Assembly: GCF_014270035.1 (NCBI RefSeq)
Contig: NZ_JACNEP010000001.1
Span: 434,001 to 498,000 of the forward strand
Length of the DNA stretch: 64,000 bases
Direction: 5' to 3'
DNA from: Neptunicella marina
GTDB taxonomy: Bacteria; Pseudomonadota; Gammaproteobacteria; Enterobacterales; Alteromonadaceae
Made by a program: the position numbers and the translations under genes. Of the stretch, positions 24,853 to 34,121 are shown in pieces. The notes under the pieces were generated by a model. It was not told where the DNA came from, ran no database searches, and was given only the letters and a program-made list of their open reading frames with translations. The stretch's first letter is position 1, and every line of letters begins with the position of its first letter.

Positions 24853-27495
24853 CTACTTCTTTTTACCCTTACGTTTATCGTCTACAACCCATTTATTATC
24901 CTGATACCAGGCAGACCAGCCTGTTGATTTACCGTTGTCATCCTCAGACATAACGTACTGTTGTTTAGTTTTACGGCTAAAGCGTACCAGTGTTTTATTG
25001 CCGTCAGGGTCCTGTTGTGGTGCATCAGCCAGATAATAGAACTTTTCTGATATACGGTCGCGAAAACGCGCTAACTCTTCAACCAGGGGCGCACGAGTTT
25101 CACGGAATTTAGGGAAGTTATGCGCAGCCATAAATATACCGGAAGCGCCATCACGTAATACAAAGTGCGCGTCAGACTTTTCACATGGCAATTCAGGCAA
25201 ATCCACCGGATCTTCTTTGGGAGGAGCAACCTCACCATTTTTCAGCAGTTTACGGGTATTCTTACACTCGTCATTGGTACAACCGAAATATTTACCAAAA
25301 CGGCCGTTTTTCAGTTCCATGTCAGAACCACAACGATCGCACTCAATAAGTGGGCCATCATAACCTTTAATTTTGAAGGTACCCTGTTCGATTTCGGTAC
25401 CGGTACAAGCCGGCGTATTACCACATACATGCAGCTTTCTGTTTTCATCGATCAGATAGCTATCCATGGCCGTTTCACATATGGGGCAACGGTGTTTGGC
25501 ACGCAGAATTTCGGTTTCCAGTTCTTCTTCATCGTCAACTTTGACAACTTCATCACCTGATACCAGATTCATGGTATGCGTGCAGCGCTCTTTTGGTGGC
25601 AGGTTATAACCAGAACATCCCAGGAACACACCTGTGCTGGCAGTACGCAGCATCATTTTGCGACCACACTTGGCACAATCTATGGCAGTAGGAACTGCCT
25701 GATTGGGCAACATGCCACCCTGCTCGTAATCCTGCTCGGCTTTTAATAGGCGACCGTAAAAGTCTTTATAGAAGTCGTTTAAAACCTGTTTCCACTCAAG
25801 TTTACCTTCAGCAATTTCATCCAGGTGCTGTTCCATATTGGCGGTAAAGTCATAGTTGAGCAGATTAGTGAAGTTTTCGACCAGACGATCATTAACGATT
25901 TCACCCATTTTTTCCGCATAAAATCGACGATTTTCCACTCGCACATATCCTCTGTCCTGAATGGTAGAGATAATGCTGGCGTAGGTAGAAGGACGACCGA
26001 TGCCACGTTTTTCAAGCTCTTTAACCAGCGAGGCTTCATTAAAACGCGCCACAGGTTTAGTGAAATGCTGTTTAGGATCAAGTGATTGTAAATCCAGTAC
26101 ATCCCCTTCTTTTACATCGGGCAGAATGAGATCTTCTTCACCTTTTTTACGCGCCTGGGTCTGGACTTTGGTCCAGCCGTCAAAACGCAATACACGTCCT
26201 TTGGCTGTCAGCTCAAAATCACCCGCAGCAACACGAATAGTACTGGCATCATATTTAGCCGCGGTCATTTGGCAGGCAACAAACTGACGCCAAATCAGTT
26301 CATATAAGCGTTGTGCATCACGCTCCATATCACCAAGGGACTCAGCTTTTACAATCACATTGGATGGACGAATCGCCTCGTGCGCTTCCTGAGCATTGTC
26401 TTTACTGCCATATTTAACCGGATTAGCCGGTAAATAGGCGTCACCAAAATTATCCTGAATATAACCCCGACATGCATCAACCGCTTCGGCACTTAGATTG
26501 GTCGAATCGGTACGCATATAGGTAATGTGGCCCGCTTCGTACAAGCGCTGTGCCATCATCATGGTTTTCTTTACGCCAAATCCCAAACGTGTGCTGGCAG
26601 CTTGCTGCAGGGTTGAGGTAATAAATGGCGCCGATGGGCGACTTTGAGTCGGCTTGGATTCGCGGCTAATAACTTGATATTTAGCACTATTTAACTGAGC
26701 CAATGCAGCGTCTGTTTGGGCTTTATTAACAGGTCGGAAGTTTTGTCCCTGCTGTTTGGCCACCAGCATTTTTAAGGCATGGTTTTGCGGTGTGGATAAA
26801 TCCGCATGCACGTCCCAGAACTCTTCCGGAACAAAGGCTTTGATCTCGCGTTCACGCTCAACAACCAGACGCACGGCAACTGATTGAACCCGACCGGCAG
26901 ATAATCCTCGTGCAACTTTTTTCCACAGCAGTGGCGACACCATAAAACCAACAACGCGATCCAGAAAACGTCGGGCCTGCTGAGCATCCACCCGATCCTG
27001 ATTCAACTCCCCCGGTTTGGAGAAAGCATCCTGAATGGCCTTTTTAGTAATTTCGTTAAACACCACACGCTGATAATGTTTATTTTTACTGCCTATGATT
27101 TCACGAAGGTGCCAGGCGATAGCCTCCCCTTCTCTATCCAAATCCGTTGCCAGATAAATAGTATCAGCGTCTTTAGCCAGTTTTTTTAATTCACTAACGA
27201 CTTTTTCTTTGCCGTTTAAAATTTCATAGTGCGCCTGCCAGTTATTTTGTGGATCGATACCCATGCGATCCACCAGTTTTAAATATTCATAATGGCGCAG
27301 ATAGTCTTCGCGTTCCTTTTCAGGCAACAACTTCAATTCTTTGGCAGGCTTTTTGGCTTCAACTTTTCCAAGAGAACGGGTTGGAAGATCACGCACGTGA
27401 CCCACACTGGATTTTACGATGAACTCTTTGCCGAGGTATTTATTGATCGTTTTAGCTTTGGCCGGTGACTCGACAATAACCAGAGACTTACCCAT
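24853..27495 (-). CDS. topA: DNA topoisomerase I
   Basis: An 880-residue type IA topoisomerase that relaxes negative supercoils. The TOPRIM domain has E9 and the acidic triad D118, D120, E122 ([10 protein letters not shown]). The catalytic tyrosine is Y326 in [12 protein letters not shown]. The C-terminus holds three four-cysteine zinc ribbons (starting CAKCG, CPICE and CDRCG) and a further C-terminal domain ending in a Lys-rich tail, the arrangement of E. coli TopA (865 residues). ATG start. The downstream DUF2058 gene follows after 2 bp. Confidence 0.98.
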   Translation of the reverse strand: MGKSLVIVESPAKAKTINKYLGKEFIVKSSVGHVRDLPTRSLGKVEAKKPAKELKLLPEKEREDYLRHYEYLKLVDRMGIDPQNNWQAHYEILNGKEKVVSELKKLAKDADTIYLATDLDREGEAIAWHLREIIGSKNKHYQRVVFNEITKKAIQDAFSKPGELNQDRVDAQQARRFLDRVVGFMVSPLLWKKVARGLSAGRVQSVAVRLVVEREREIKAFVPEEFWDVHADLSTPQNHALKMLVAKQQGQNFRPVNKAQTDAALAQLNSAKYQVISRESKPTQSRPSAPFITSTLQQAASTRLGFGVKKTMMMAQRLYEAGHITYMRTDSTNLSAEAVDACRGYIQDNFGDAYLPANPVKYGSKDNAQEAHEAIRPSNVIVKAESLGDMERDAQRLYELIWRQFVACQMTAAKYDASTIRVAAGDFELTAKGRVLRFDGWTKVQTQARKKGEEDLILPDVKEGDVLDLQSLDPKQHFTKPVARFNEASLVKELEKRGIGRPSTYASIISTIQDRGYVRVENRRFYAEKMGEIVNDRLVENFTNLLNYDFTANMEQHLDEIAEGKLEWKQVLNDFYKDFYGRLLKAEQDYEQGGMLPNQAVPTAIDCAKCGRKMMLRTASTGVFLGCSGYNLPPKERCTHTMNLVSGDEVVKVDDEEELETEILRAKHRCPICETAMDSYLIDENRKLHVCGNTPACTGTEIEQGTFKIKGYDGPLIECDRCGSDMELKNGRFGKYFGCTNDECKNTRKLLKNGEVAPPKEDPVDLPELPCEKSDAHFVLRDGASGIFMAAHNFPKFRETRAPLVEELARFRDRISEKFYYLADAPQQDPDGNKTLVRFSRKTKQQYVMSEDDNGKSTGWSAWYQDNKWVVDDKRKGKKK

Positions 27496-27672
27496 AACTG
27501 TATGATAATTCCTTGAATTTATTAAAAATTAGATGAAGACCTTAACAAGTTTCCCTATAAATGAAGGGGATATGACAGGTTAGCAGTTTTTTAGATATAT
27601 CGATAAATACTCGCAAAAACAAGAAAATCTTTTACGCATTTTTATTTAGTATAAAATTCAAACAATCACTAA

Positions 27673-27705
27673 TTTGCATGCAAAATTTAATCACTTAAGT
27701 ATAAT
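27673..27705 (+). promoter_or_regulatory. Candidate astB promoter with overlapping palindrome
   Basis: TATAAT at 27700-27705 is a consensus -10, about 70 bp before the astB start. A 12-bp perfect palindrome TTTGCATGCAAA (27673-27684) covers the -35 position (TTGCAT, though the spacing of 20 is long). This could be an operator, possibly for ArgR, but it is not a clear match to the E. coli ARG box. Confidence 0.4.
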
Positions 27706-27772
27706 GCCGCCAATCCAAAACGGCGCCAAAAGCCTTTAAAAATAAGGCTTTAGCTAAATAAAAGGAATAAAT

Positions 27773-29113
27773 ATGCAGCATTTTGAAGTTAACTTTGATG
27801 GTTTAGTTGGTCCTACGCATAACTATGCAGGTTTGTCATTTGGCAATGTAGCCTCTTTAAACAATGCCAATGCCAGCAGCAGCCCTAAACAGGCAGCCAA
27901 ACAAGGTTTACAAAAAGCCAAGGCTTTAGCCGACATGGGCTTAACTCAAGGTGTACTTGCACCACAGGAGCGTCCAGACGTACTCACATTGCGTCGTTTA
28001 GGGTTTAGCGGGACCGATGCTCAGGTTTTGGAAAAAGCCGCTAAGCAAGCTCCACAGGTGTTCTTAGCATGTTGTTCTGCTTCCAGTATGTGGACGGCTA
28101 ATGCTGCTACGGTTTCGCCTAGCGCTGACACTGCCGATGGCAAAGTGCATTTCACCCCGGCGAATCTGACCAATAAATTCCATCGCTCTTTGGAACCACA
28201 AGTTACGGGGCGCATTTTACAAGCCACCTTTAATAACGATAAATATTTCAAACATCATACTCATCTGCCAGACAACGAGTTTTTTGGCGATGAAGGTGCG
28301 GCAAACCATACTCGTTTATGCCAGAACTATGGCCATGAAGGCGTGGAGATATTCACCTTTGGCCGCTATGCCTTCGATACCAGCAAACCGGCACCGCAAA
28401 AATATCCTGCCAGACAAACGCTGGAAGCCTGCCAGGCGATTGCACGCTTACACGGGTTGAGTGATGAAAATGTGGTTTATGTGCAACAAAATCCGAATGT
28501 GATTGATCAAGGGGTATTTCACAACGATGTGATATCTGTAGGTAATCAGAATGTACTTTTCTACCATGAACAGGCATTCCACAATACCGATGCGGCATTT
28601 GCTGAAATCCAGCAAAAGTTCGGGGATGAAAAAGTCTATTTTATTAAAGTCGATAGCCAGCAGGTATCCGTTGAAGAAGCGGTTAAAACCTACTTGTTTA
28701 ATACTCAGATTGTAACCATGACAAATGGCGACATGGCAATTATTGCACCAACGGAATGTCGTGACAGTAAGGCAGTTTCTTCCTATCTGTCCGATTTGGT
28801 GACACAAAACACCCCTATTAAGCAAATACATTATTTTGATGTTAAACAAAGTATGCGCAATGGCGGTGGTCCCGCCTGTTTACGGTTGCGCGTCGCCATG
28901 AACGATCAGGAAGTGGATGCGGTTAACCCTAATACTTTATTATACGACACATTATTCGAGCGTTTAAATTTATGGGTAGATAAACATTATCGTGACCAAT
29001 TACTGGTGGCAGACTTACACGATCCGCAATTATTAATCGAGTCTCGCACCGCACTGGATGAGTTAACCCAGATACTTAAACTGGGGTCCGTTTACCCCTT
29101 CCAGCAGGATTAA
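27773..29113 (+). CDS. astB: N-succinylarginine dihydrolase
   Basis: A 446-residue enzyme of the arginine succinyltransferase (AST) pathway. It hydrolyses N2-succinylarginine to N2-succinylornithine, ammonia and CO2. The N-terminus [19 protein letters not shown] and the C-terminal [12 protein letters not shown] segment with the catalytic cysteine are characteristic, and the length matches the family. AAGGA precedes the ATG. The other ast genes are absent from the window: astB stands alone here with its own terminator, unlike the astCADBE operon of enterobacteria but like many Alteromonadales. Confidence 0.97.
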   Translation: MQHFEVNFDGLVGPTHNYAGLSFGNVASLNNANASSSPKQAAKQGLQKAKALADMGLTQGVLAPQERPDVLTLRRLGFSGTDAQVLEKAAKQAPQVFLACCSASSMWTANAATVSPSADTADGKVHFTPANLTNKFHRSLEPQVTGRILQATFNNDKYFKHHTHLPDNEFFGDEGAANHTRLCQNYGHEGVEIFTFGRYAFDTSKPAPQKYPARQTLEACQAIARLHGLSDENVVYVQQNPNVIDQGVFHNDVISVGNQNVLFYHEQAFHNTDAAFAEIQQKFGDEKVYFIKVDSQQVSVEEAVKTYLFNTQIVTMTNGDMAIIAPTECRDSKAVSSYLSDLVTQNTPIKQIHYFDVKQSMRNGGGPACLRLRVAMNDQEVDAVNPNTLLYDTLFERLNLWVDKHYRDQLLVADLHDPQLLIESRTALDELTQILKLGSVYPFQQD

Positions 29114-29134
29114 CTTATTGCTGACTGTAGTTAT

Positions 29135-29164
29135 AAAAAAGCCCGGTTTAACCGGGCTTTTTTA
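29135..29164. terminator. Terminator between astB and the Ig-like lipoprotein gene
   Basis: AAAAAAGCCCGGTT / AACCGGGCTTTTTT, symmetric and able to act in both directions between convergent genes (stops at 29113 and 29165). Confidence 0.9.
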
Positions 29165-31381
29165 TTAATTTACGTTACTACAACTGGTACTTGAACCATA
29201 AGGGTTGGCTGGTGGCGCCTTGCCCAGATCAGTAATATCTTCCGCTGCAATTGCCAGTGTGAAACGCTGTGACTGTGCGGATTCACTCCCCTGTGAACTG
29301 CCAAATACTTTAATGATAGTATCGGTCCACACAGCATAAGCCCTTGGATAACGATAGACCAAGGTTGCCTGACCATTGGCATCGGTAATGTTGTTATTGT
29401 CTTTAAACTGAATAATACCAACAATACCCGGGGTTAAAAATCCATCGCCGTTAGTATCTTCTCCACTGTCCAGAATGCCATTATCATTAATATCTTCATT
29501 TGAACAACTGGTGACAGGAGTTAAATAAGTTACATACTGCTCATCAATATCACTCCAGGTCCAGCTGCCTTTTCTAAATACGCCCCCCTGATTAAATTTT
29601 TCAGGGCTTACCGATACTGATAACTCAGCGTTGGCAACCGGATTACCGTCTGAATCGCTGACAAATACCGCAAACTCTTTAATATAACTAGCATCATCCG
29701 GAACCTGTATCAGCGGACCTGTACCAAAAGAAATATCAAAGGCACGGTCTGCCACTGTCAGCGTCGTAAAATCTGTTACGCTGGGAGTATCACTCACTGT
29801 TGCATGTACCTGTACAAATTCATTACTGGTAACCGCGTTGGAGGTAAACACCGTACTTGCAATACCTTTGCTGTCAGTTTTGGCACTGTTACTGGCAATA
29901 GTACCACCACTTACATCGTCCACCCTGAAGTCAATGACCTTATCTTTAACCAGATTATCATTAATATCACGCACGACGGCTGTGACAGTACTGGTTTGTC
30001 CATTTGGCCCAACGGAATCAGGTGTTGCATCCACAATAATGCTGTAAGCATCTGTCGCTACAAATTCAAACGTATGGCGTGCACTTACCGTCACTGTATC
30101 GCTGCCGGCTTCTTTTCCGTCAGCCGAGATCAGTGCAACACCAGCGTTATCGGCAGTCACTGTCATTTGTGCCATGCCGTTGGCGTCTGTCGTAACCTGA
30201 GAGCTAGATGTGACCTGTCCCCGCGAAGATTTAAAGGTCACCACGCCACCCGGATAAGGTGCATTATCTTTTAGCCAGGTTACTGATAGTGTGGCAGTAT
30301 CCCCCAAAGGTATATCTTTTGAAGGCACAGTGGTGAAACGGAAATCATCTTCCTGAACTGAGATAGGAAAACTGGCACTGGCATTTAATGCTGTGGCAAT
30401 AATATTATCATCACCAGCACTGGTTGCCTGATAGGTTAAATTTAAATTTCCATCAATATCAGTGATGGTGTCAGCGCTGACAATGCTGCCATTTTCCGCA
30501 GTAACAGTAACCGACTGGTTGGCAATTCCCACACCATCGGAGTTAACCAGTTTCACTGTAATTGGCGCTTCATCTCCTAGCACCACTGAAGAAGGTCCCC
30601 CTATTTGTACTTCGGTACCTACCACTTCGATATCCAGCGTTCGAACCAGAATATTTGTATTACCGGCAGTAGCAGTAACGGTAACAAAGCGATTTTCCGG
30701 TTGATTAATGGTAGATAATTTTGCTCTGGCGGTTCCATCTGCAGTGGTCAGGCTTTGCACTTCAGATAATGAGGCACCATTGGATACAGAAAACGACACT
30801 TCCACACCTTCCATTAATACATTTTGTGCATTTTTAACCAACGCAATTAACTCAATCTTATCCTGACCACTTGAAGGCAGTTGCAGCGAGCTGGCGTAAA
30901 AATCCATATCGCTTGGCTGAGCCGACTGTTGCGAGGAGCCGGAGGAGTTAAACGCAATCTCAGCACTGGTATTTGCGTCCAGTGTTGCGGTTACCAACCC
31001 CGCGCCACTTTGTTCACCAACAATCAAATTAATACTGGCTACACCATTTTCACCTACAACAGCGCGGCCATTTTGTACACTGAATGTCGCCAGCGTTGCA
31101 TCATCAAACGCAAATGATACGACTTTACCCTGTGTACTTGAGTCATCGGAACTGGTAACTGTCGCATTAACGGTTAATGGCGTCGCAGAAGTTAATTCGG
31201 TACTGGGTTCACTGGTTGCACTATTCACAATGCTAAGTGAAATGGTGTAGGTCACTTCGTCACCACCAGTATTACCTCCTCCATTGCTACCTCCCTCACG
31301 ACTTAATGAGCCACCGCCACCACACGCCATTAATAAGCTGGTTAGCGATAGTACTATCAGTTTTGTCAGCATTGCCTTCAT
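29165..31381 (-). CDS. Surface lipoprotein with tandem bacterial Ig-like domains
   Basis: A 738-residue lipoprotein. The signal peptide ends in lipobox LLMAC (C20) and is followed by a Gly/Ser-rich linker. Several repeated Big-1/invasin-type Ig-like domains follow, each carrying the pattern D-x-x-G-x-A near its end (ITDIDGNLNLTYQAT, TTDANGMAQMTVTAD, KTDSKGIASTVFTSN). Near residue 650 an Asp/Asn-rich stretch (NGILDSGEDTNGDGF) resembles calcium-binding loops. A structural or adhesive surface role is likely. The start at 31381 has AGGA upstream; an ATG at 31417 would place 12 hydrophilic residues before the signal peptide. Confidence 0.82.
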   Translation of the reverse strand: MKAMLTKLIVLSLTSLLMACGGGGSLSREGGSNGGGNTGGDEVTYTISLSIVNSATSEPSTELTSATPLTVNATVTSSDDSSTQGKVVSFAFDDATLATFSVQNGRAVVGENGVASINLIVGEQSGAGLVTATLDANTSAEIAFNSSGSSQQSAQPSDMDFYASSLQLPSSGQDKIELIALVKNAQNVLMEGVEVSFSVSNGASLSEVQSLTTADGTARAKLSTINQPENRFVTVTATAGNTNILVRTLDIEVVGTEVQIGGPSSVVLGDEAPITVKLVNSDGVGIANQSVTVTAENGSIVSADTITDIDGNLNLTYQATSAGDDNIIATALNASASFPISVQEDDFRFTTVPSKDIPLGDTATLSVTWLKDNAPYPGGVVTFKSSRGQVTSSSQVTTDANGMAQMTVTADNAGVALISADGKEAGSDTVTVSARHTFEFVATDAYSIIVDATPDSVGPNGQTSTVTAVVRDINDNLVKDKVIDFRVDDVSGGTIASNSAKTDSKGIASTVFTSNAVTSNEFVQVHATVSDTPSVTDFTTLTVADRAFDISFGTGPLIQVPDDASYIKEFAVFVSDSDGNPVANAELSVSVSPEKFNQGGVFRKGSWTWSDIDEQYVTYLTPVTSCSNEDINDNGILDSGEDTNGDGFLTPGIVGIIQFKDNNNITDANGQATLVYRYPRAYAVWTDTIIKVFGSSQGSESAQSQRFTLAIAAEDITDLGKAPPANPYGSSTSCSNVN

Positions 31382-31510
31382 CTTTACGTCCTGCCTGTTT
31401 GCATTGTGTTCGAGCACTGTAAGTTGTTAATAAGGTCCGGATATTATTGTTCAGCTTCGAAGCCAAAATTTGTTAGGCTTAGCGGCACAACAACTATAAA
31501 AGGAAAATTG

Positions 31511-32857
31511 ATGAGCGCTTCATCTAAAAAATATAGCTTAACGGCTAAAATATTTATCGGCATGTTAGCCGGTATCCTTGTGGGATCCTTATTAAAACTG
31601 CTATTTGATGATAGTGGAGATTATGCGGTTCAGGTATTTGGCGCCAGCATATCTACGTATGAAGTTTTAGTAGAAGGTATATTTACCGTTATTGGTCAGA
31701 TATTTATCGCCAGTTTAAAAATGCTGGTCGTGCCATTAATTTTTGTCTCTTTGGTATGTGGTACCTGTAAATTAAGTGACCCGGCAAAATTGGGAAGACT
31801 GGGTGGTAAATCTCTGGGTTTATATATTGGCACAACGGCTATCGCGATTTCTCTGGCGATGTTTTTCGCTTTTATTGTCGATCCAGGCAATGGTGTCAAC
31901 TTAGATACCAATAGCACGTTTGAAGCCAAGGAAGCACCAGGATTGGCACAAATTATTGTGAATATGTTTCCTACCAACCCAATTCACTCAATGGCTGAAG
32001 GCAATATGCTGCAAATCATTGTATTTGCGGTTTTGTTTGGTATCGCAATGGCCATGAGCGGCAGAGCCGGTGAGCGCTTATCTGACATTTTTGAAGATTT
32101 AAATACCGTCATTATGCGACTGATCACCATTTTAATGAGTCTGGCTCCATATGGTGTTTTTGCCTTGATGGCAAAGCTGGCTGCAACCATCGACTTTGCT
32201 GTATTTACCAGCCTGCTCAAATATTTCTTCCTGGTGGCATTTGTACTGATATTTCATGGATTGCTCAGTTACTCACTGTTATTCAAAGCTTTTACCGGGC
32301 TCAACCCAGTGGTATTCCTCAAAAAGATGCGTGATACCTGTATTTTTGCTTTTAGTACCTCAAGTAGTAATGCCACGTTGCCAGTAACACTGGAAACTGT
32401 GACCAAAAAAATGGGGGTAAAAAACTCGGTCGCGTCTTTTACTGTGCCGCTGGGCGCCACCATTAATATGGATGGCACTGCGATTATGCAGGGTGTAGCT
32501 ACTGTATTTATTGCGCAGGTATATGGCGTGGATTTATCTGTGACCGACTTTTTAATGGTAATACTGACTGCGACGCTCGCCTCAGTGGGCACCGCTGGAG
32601 TACCAGGAGTGGGCTTAATTACTCTGGCAATGGTTTTACAGCAGGTTAACTTACCTGTGGAAGGCATCGCCTTAATTATTGGTGTCGACAGATTACTGGA
32701 TATGACCCGCACCATGGTTAACGTGACGGGTGATTCTATGGTGGCATGTATCGTAGGTAAAAGTGAGGGTGAAATGGATTTAGATACCTTTAATGACCCG
32801 GATGCCGGTGGCAAGCTTGAAAATATTGATTTTGAGCATTTCGAGCGTAACAGCTAA
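31511..32857 (+). CDS. Dicarboxylate/amino acid:cation symporter (DAACS)
   Basis: A 448-residue transporter of the GltP/DctA/EAAT family, which imports C4-dicarboxylates, glutamate/aspartate or serine with Na+ or H+. The two re-entrant hairpins and helix 7 motifs are visible: STSSSNATLPVTLETV, and TINMDGTAIMQGVATVFIAQ. The substrate is not readable. The start at 31511 has AAAAGGA upstream; an ATG at 31406 lacks one and would add 35 unrelated residues. The gene is divergent from the Ig-like lipoprotein gene and ends at a strong terminator. Confidence 0.93.
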   Translation: MSASSKKYSLTAKIFIGMLAGILVGSLLKLLFDDSGDYAVQVFGASISTYEVLVEGIFTVIGQIFIASLKMLVVPLIFVSLVCGTCKLSDPAKLGRLGGKSLGLYIGTTAIAISLAMFFAFIVDPGNGVNLDTNSTFEAKEAPGLAQIIVNMFPTNPIHSMAEGNMLQIIVFAVLFGIAMAMSGRAGERLSDIFEDLNTVIMRLITILMSLAPYGVFALMAKLAATIDFAVFTSLLKYFFLVAFVLIFHGLLSYSLLFKAFTGLNPVVFLKKMRDTCIFAFSTSSSNATLPVTLETVTKKMGVKNSVASFTVPLGATINMDGTAIMQGVATVFIAQVYGVDLSVTDFLMVILTATLASVGTAGVPGVGLITLAMVLQQVNLPVEGIALIIGVDRLLDMTRTMVNVTGDSMVACIVGKSEGEMDLDTFNDPDAGGKLENIDFEHFERNS

Positions 32858-32872
32858 TCTGTGACTTCAATT

Positions 32873-32899
32873 AAAAAGGCGCCATTGGCGCCTTTTTTA
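32873..32899. terminator. Bidirectional terminator between the DAACS gene and sohB
   Basis: AAAAAGGCGCC-att-GGCGCCTTTTTT perfect 11-bp stem between convergent genes. Confidence 0.9.
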
Positions 32900-32916
32900 A
32901 TGGGATTACCTCACAG

Positions 32917-33942
32917 TTATTTAGCAAGTAACTGTGACTTCTGCCAAAGCTTTAATAAAGTGCGTTCAACAGTACTCACACTCGCTAAAGCGAATTTTTC
33001 AGCAATATTTTTGCGAATAGCATATTTGACCGAATAAATTTTATGGTTTTCGTTGGCTGTTAATAAATAATCATCAGAGGTTTGAATGTCATCAACCAAA
33101 CCTAATTCCAACGCTTTACTACCGTACCAGTATTCACCCGTCGCCACTTTTTCAATGTCCAGTTCAGGACGGTTAGTTTGCACAAATGTTTTAAACATAC
33201 CGTGCACTTCTTCCAGCTCTTCACGGAATTTTTCACGACCTTCATCAGTGTTTTCACCAAACACGGTTAAAGTACGCTTAAACTGGCCTGCAGTATGTTG
33301 CTCAAATTCAACGTTGTTCTTTTTAAGCAGCTTATTAAAGTTTGGTAACTGTGCTAACACACCAATTGAACCAATAATGGCAAAACGTGCAGATAAAACT
33401 TTATCTGCCACACAGGCCATCATATAACCACCACTAGCCGCGACTTTATCAACAGCAATGGTTAATTTGATACCTTTGTCTTTAATACGCTGTAATTGCG
33501 AGGCCGCCAGTCCATAACCATGTACCACTCCTCCGCCACTTTCCAGTCTGACCAAAACCTCATCTTTTTCGTCTGCAATGGTTAAAATAGCGGTAATTTC
33601 CTCACGCAAACTATCTACTTCGTGAGCATCAACTGAACCATCAAAATCAATAACAAATAAACGAGACTTTTGATCGTCTTTAGTTTCTTTCTTTTTATCC
33701 TGTTTGGCTTGTTTCTTCTGCTCTTTTTCCAGCTTTTTTAATTCATCTTTTTCAAGCAAACTGTGTTGAAGTAACTCTTTGGTATCTGACAATTTTTCAG
33801 ACAAACTGGTAATTTCCAATTCACCTTTTTTTTGTTTTTGTTTGCTGGCCAGGCCAACAATTCCACCGACAGCTAATAACAGCGCAACCACAAACGTTGC
33901 CGCTTTAGCCAGAAATAGTCCGTATTCGTATAAAAATTCCAA
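32917..33942 (-). CDS. sohB: SohB-type S49 family membrane protease
   Basis: A 341-residue periplasmic/membrane serine protease of the SppA/SohB class. One N-terminal membrane helix (YGLFLAKAATFVVALLLAVG) is followed by a Lys-rich coil. The protease domain contains DFDGSVDAHEVDSLREEI, HGYGLAASQLQRIKDK and the nucleophile segment VDKVAASGGYMMACVADK. Comparison with E. coli SohB (N-terminus beginning just before YGLFLAK) points to a TTG start at 33942, which has GGAGA at good spacing. An in-frame ATG at 34044 would add 34 residues not shared with the family. Confidence 0.93.
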   Translation of the reverse strand: MEFLYEYGLFLAKAATFVVALLLAVGGIVGLASKQKQKKGELEITSLSEKLSDTKELLQHSLLEKDELKKLEKEQKKQAKQDKKKETKDDQKSRLFVIDFDGSVDAHEVDSLREEITAILTIADEKDEVLVRLESGGGVVHGYGLAASQLQRIKDKGIKLTIAVDKVAASGGYMMACVADKVLSARFAIIGSIGVLAQLPNFNKLLKKNNVEFEQHTAGQFKRTLTVFGENTDEGREKFREELEEVHGMFKTFVQTNRPELDIEKVATGEYWYGSKALELGLVDDIQTSDDYLLTANENHKIYSVKYAIRKNIAEKFALASVSTVERTLLKLWQKSQLLAK

Positions 33943-34078
33943 ATGCTGTTCTCCAGAATTGAATAAAATTTTTTGCGCTACTATACCCATTTGCTGTGAT
34001 TTTTCAGCAAATGATTGAAATATCCGCAAATAGCTCAAACCCAATATGGGGCTAATCCGTCCTTTTACAATCAGGCAT

Positions 34079-34103
34079 AAAAAAGCCAGACCGAAGTCTG
34101 GCT
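34079..34103 (-). terminator. Terminator after the Pla-1/VolA-type lipase gene
   Basis: On the minus strand AGCCAGAC-ttcg-GTCTGGCT followed by T5; an 8-bp stem closed by a stable TTCG tetraloop, 18 bp after the stop codon. Confidence 0.9.
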
Positions 34104-34121
34104 AATTTAAGGTTGGAAAAC

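Noticed and set aside
28448-28849. Minus-strand open frame of 133 codons within astB
   Set aside because: Antisense shadow of a strongly supported gene.
29390-29510. Dockerin or EF-hand domain in the Ig-like lipoprotein
   Set aside because: The Asp/Asn-rich stretch is too short and not duplicated in the dockerin pattern; it was noted only as possible calcium-binding loops.
32269-32814. Long minus-strand open frame of 181 codons within the DAACS symporter gene
   Set aside because: Antisense shadow of a clear transporter gene; no domain or ribosome site.
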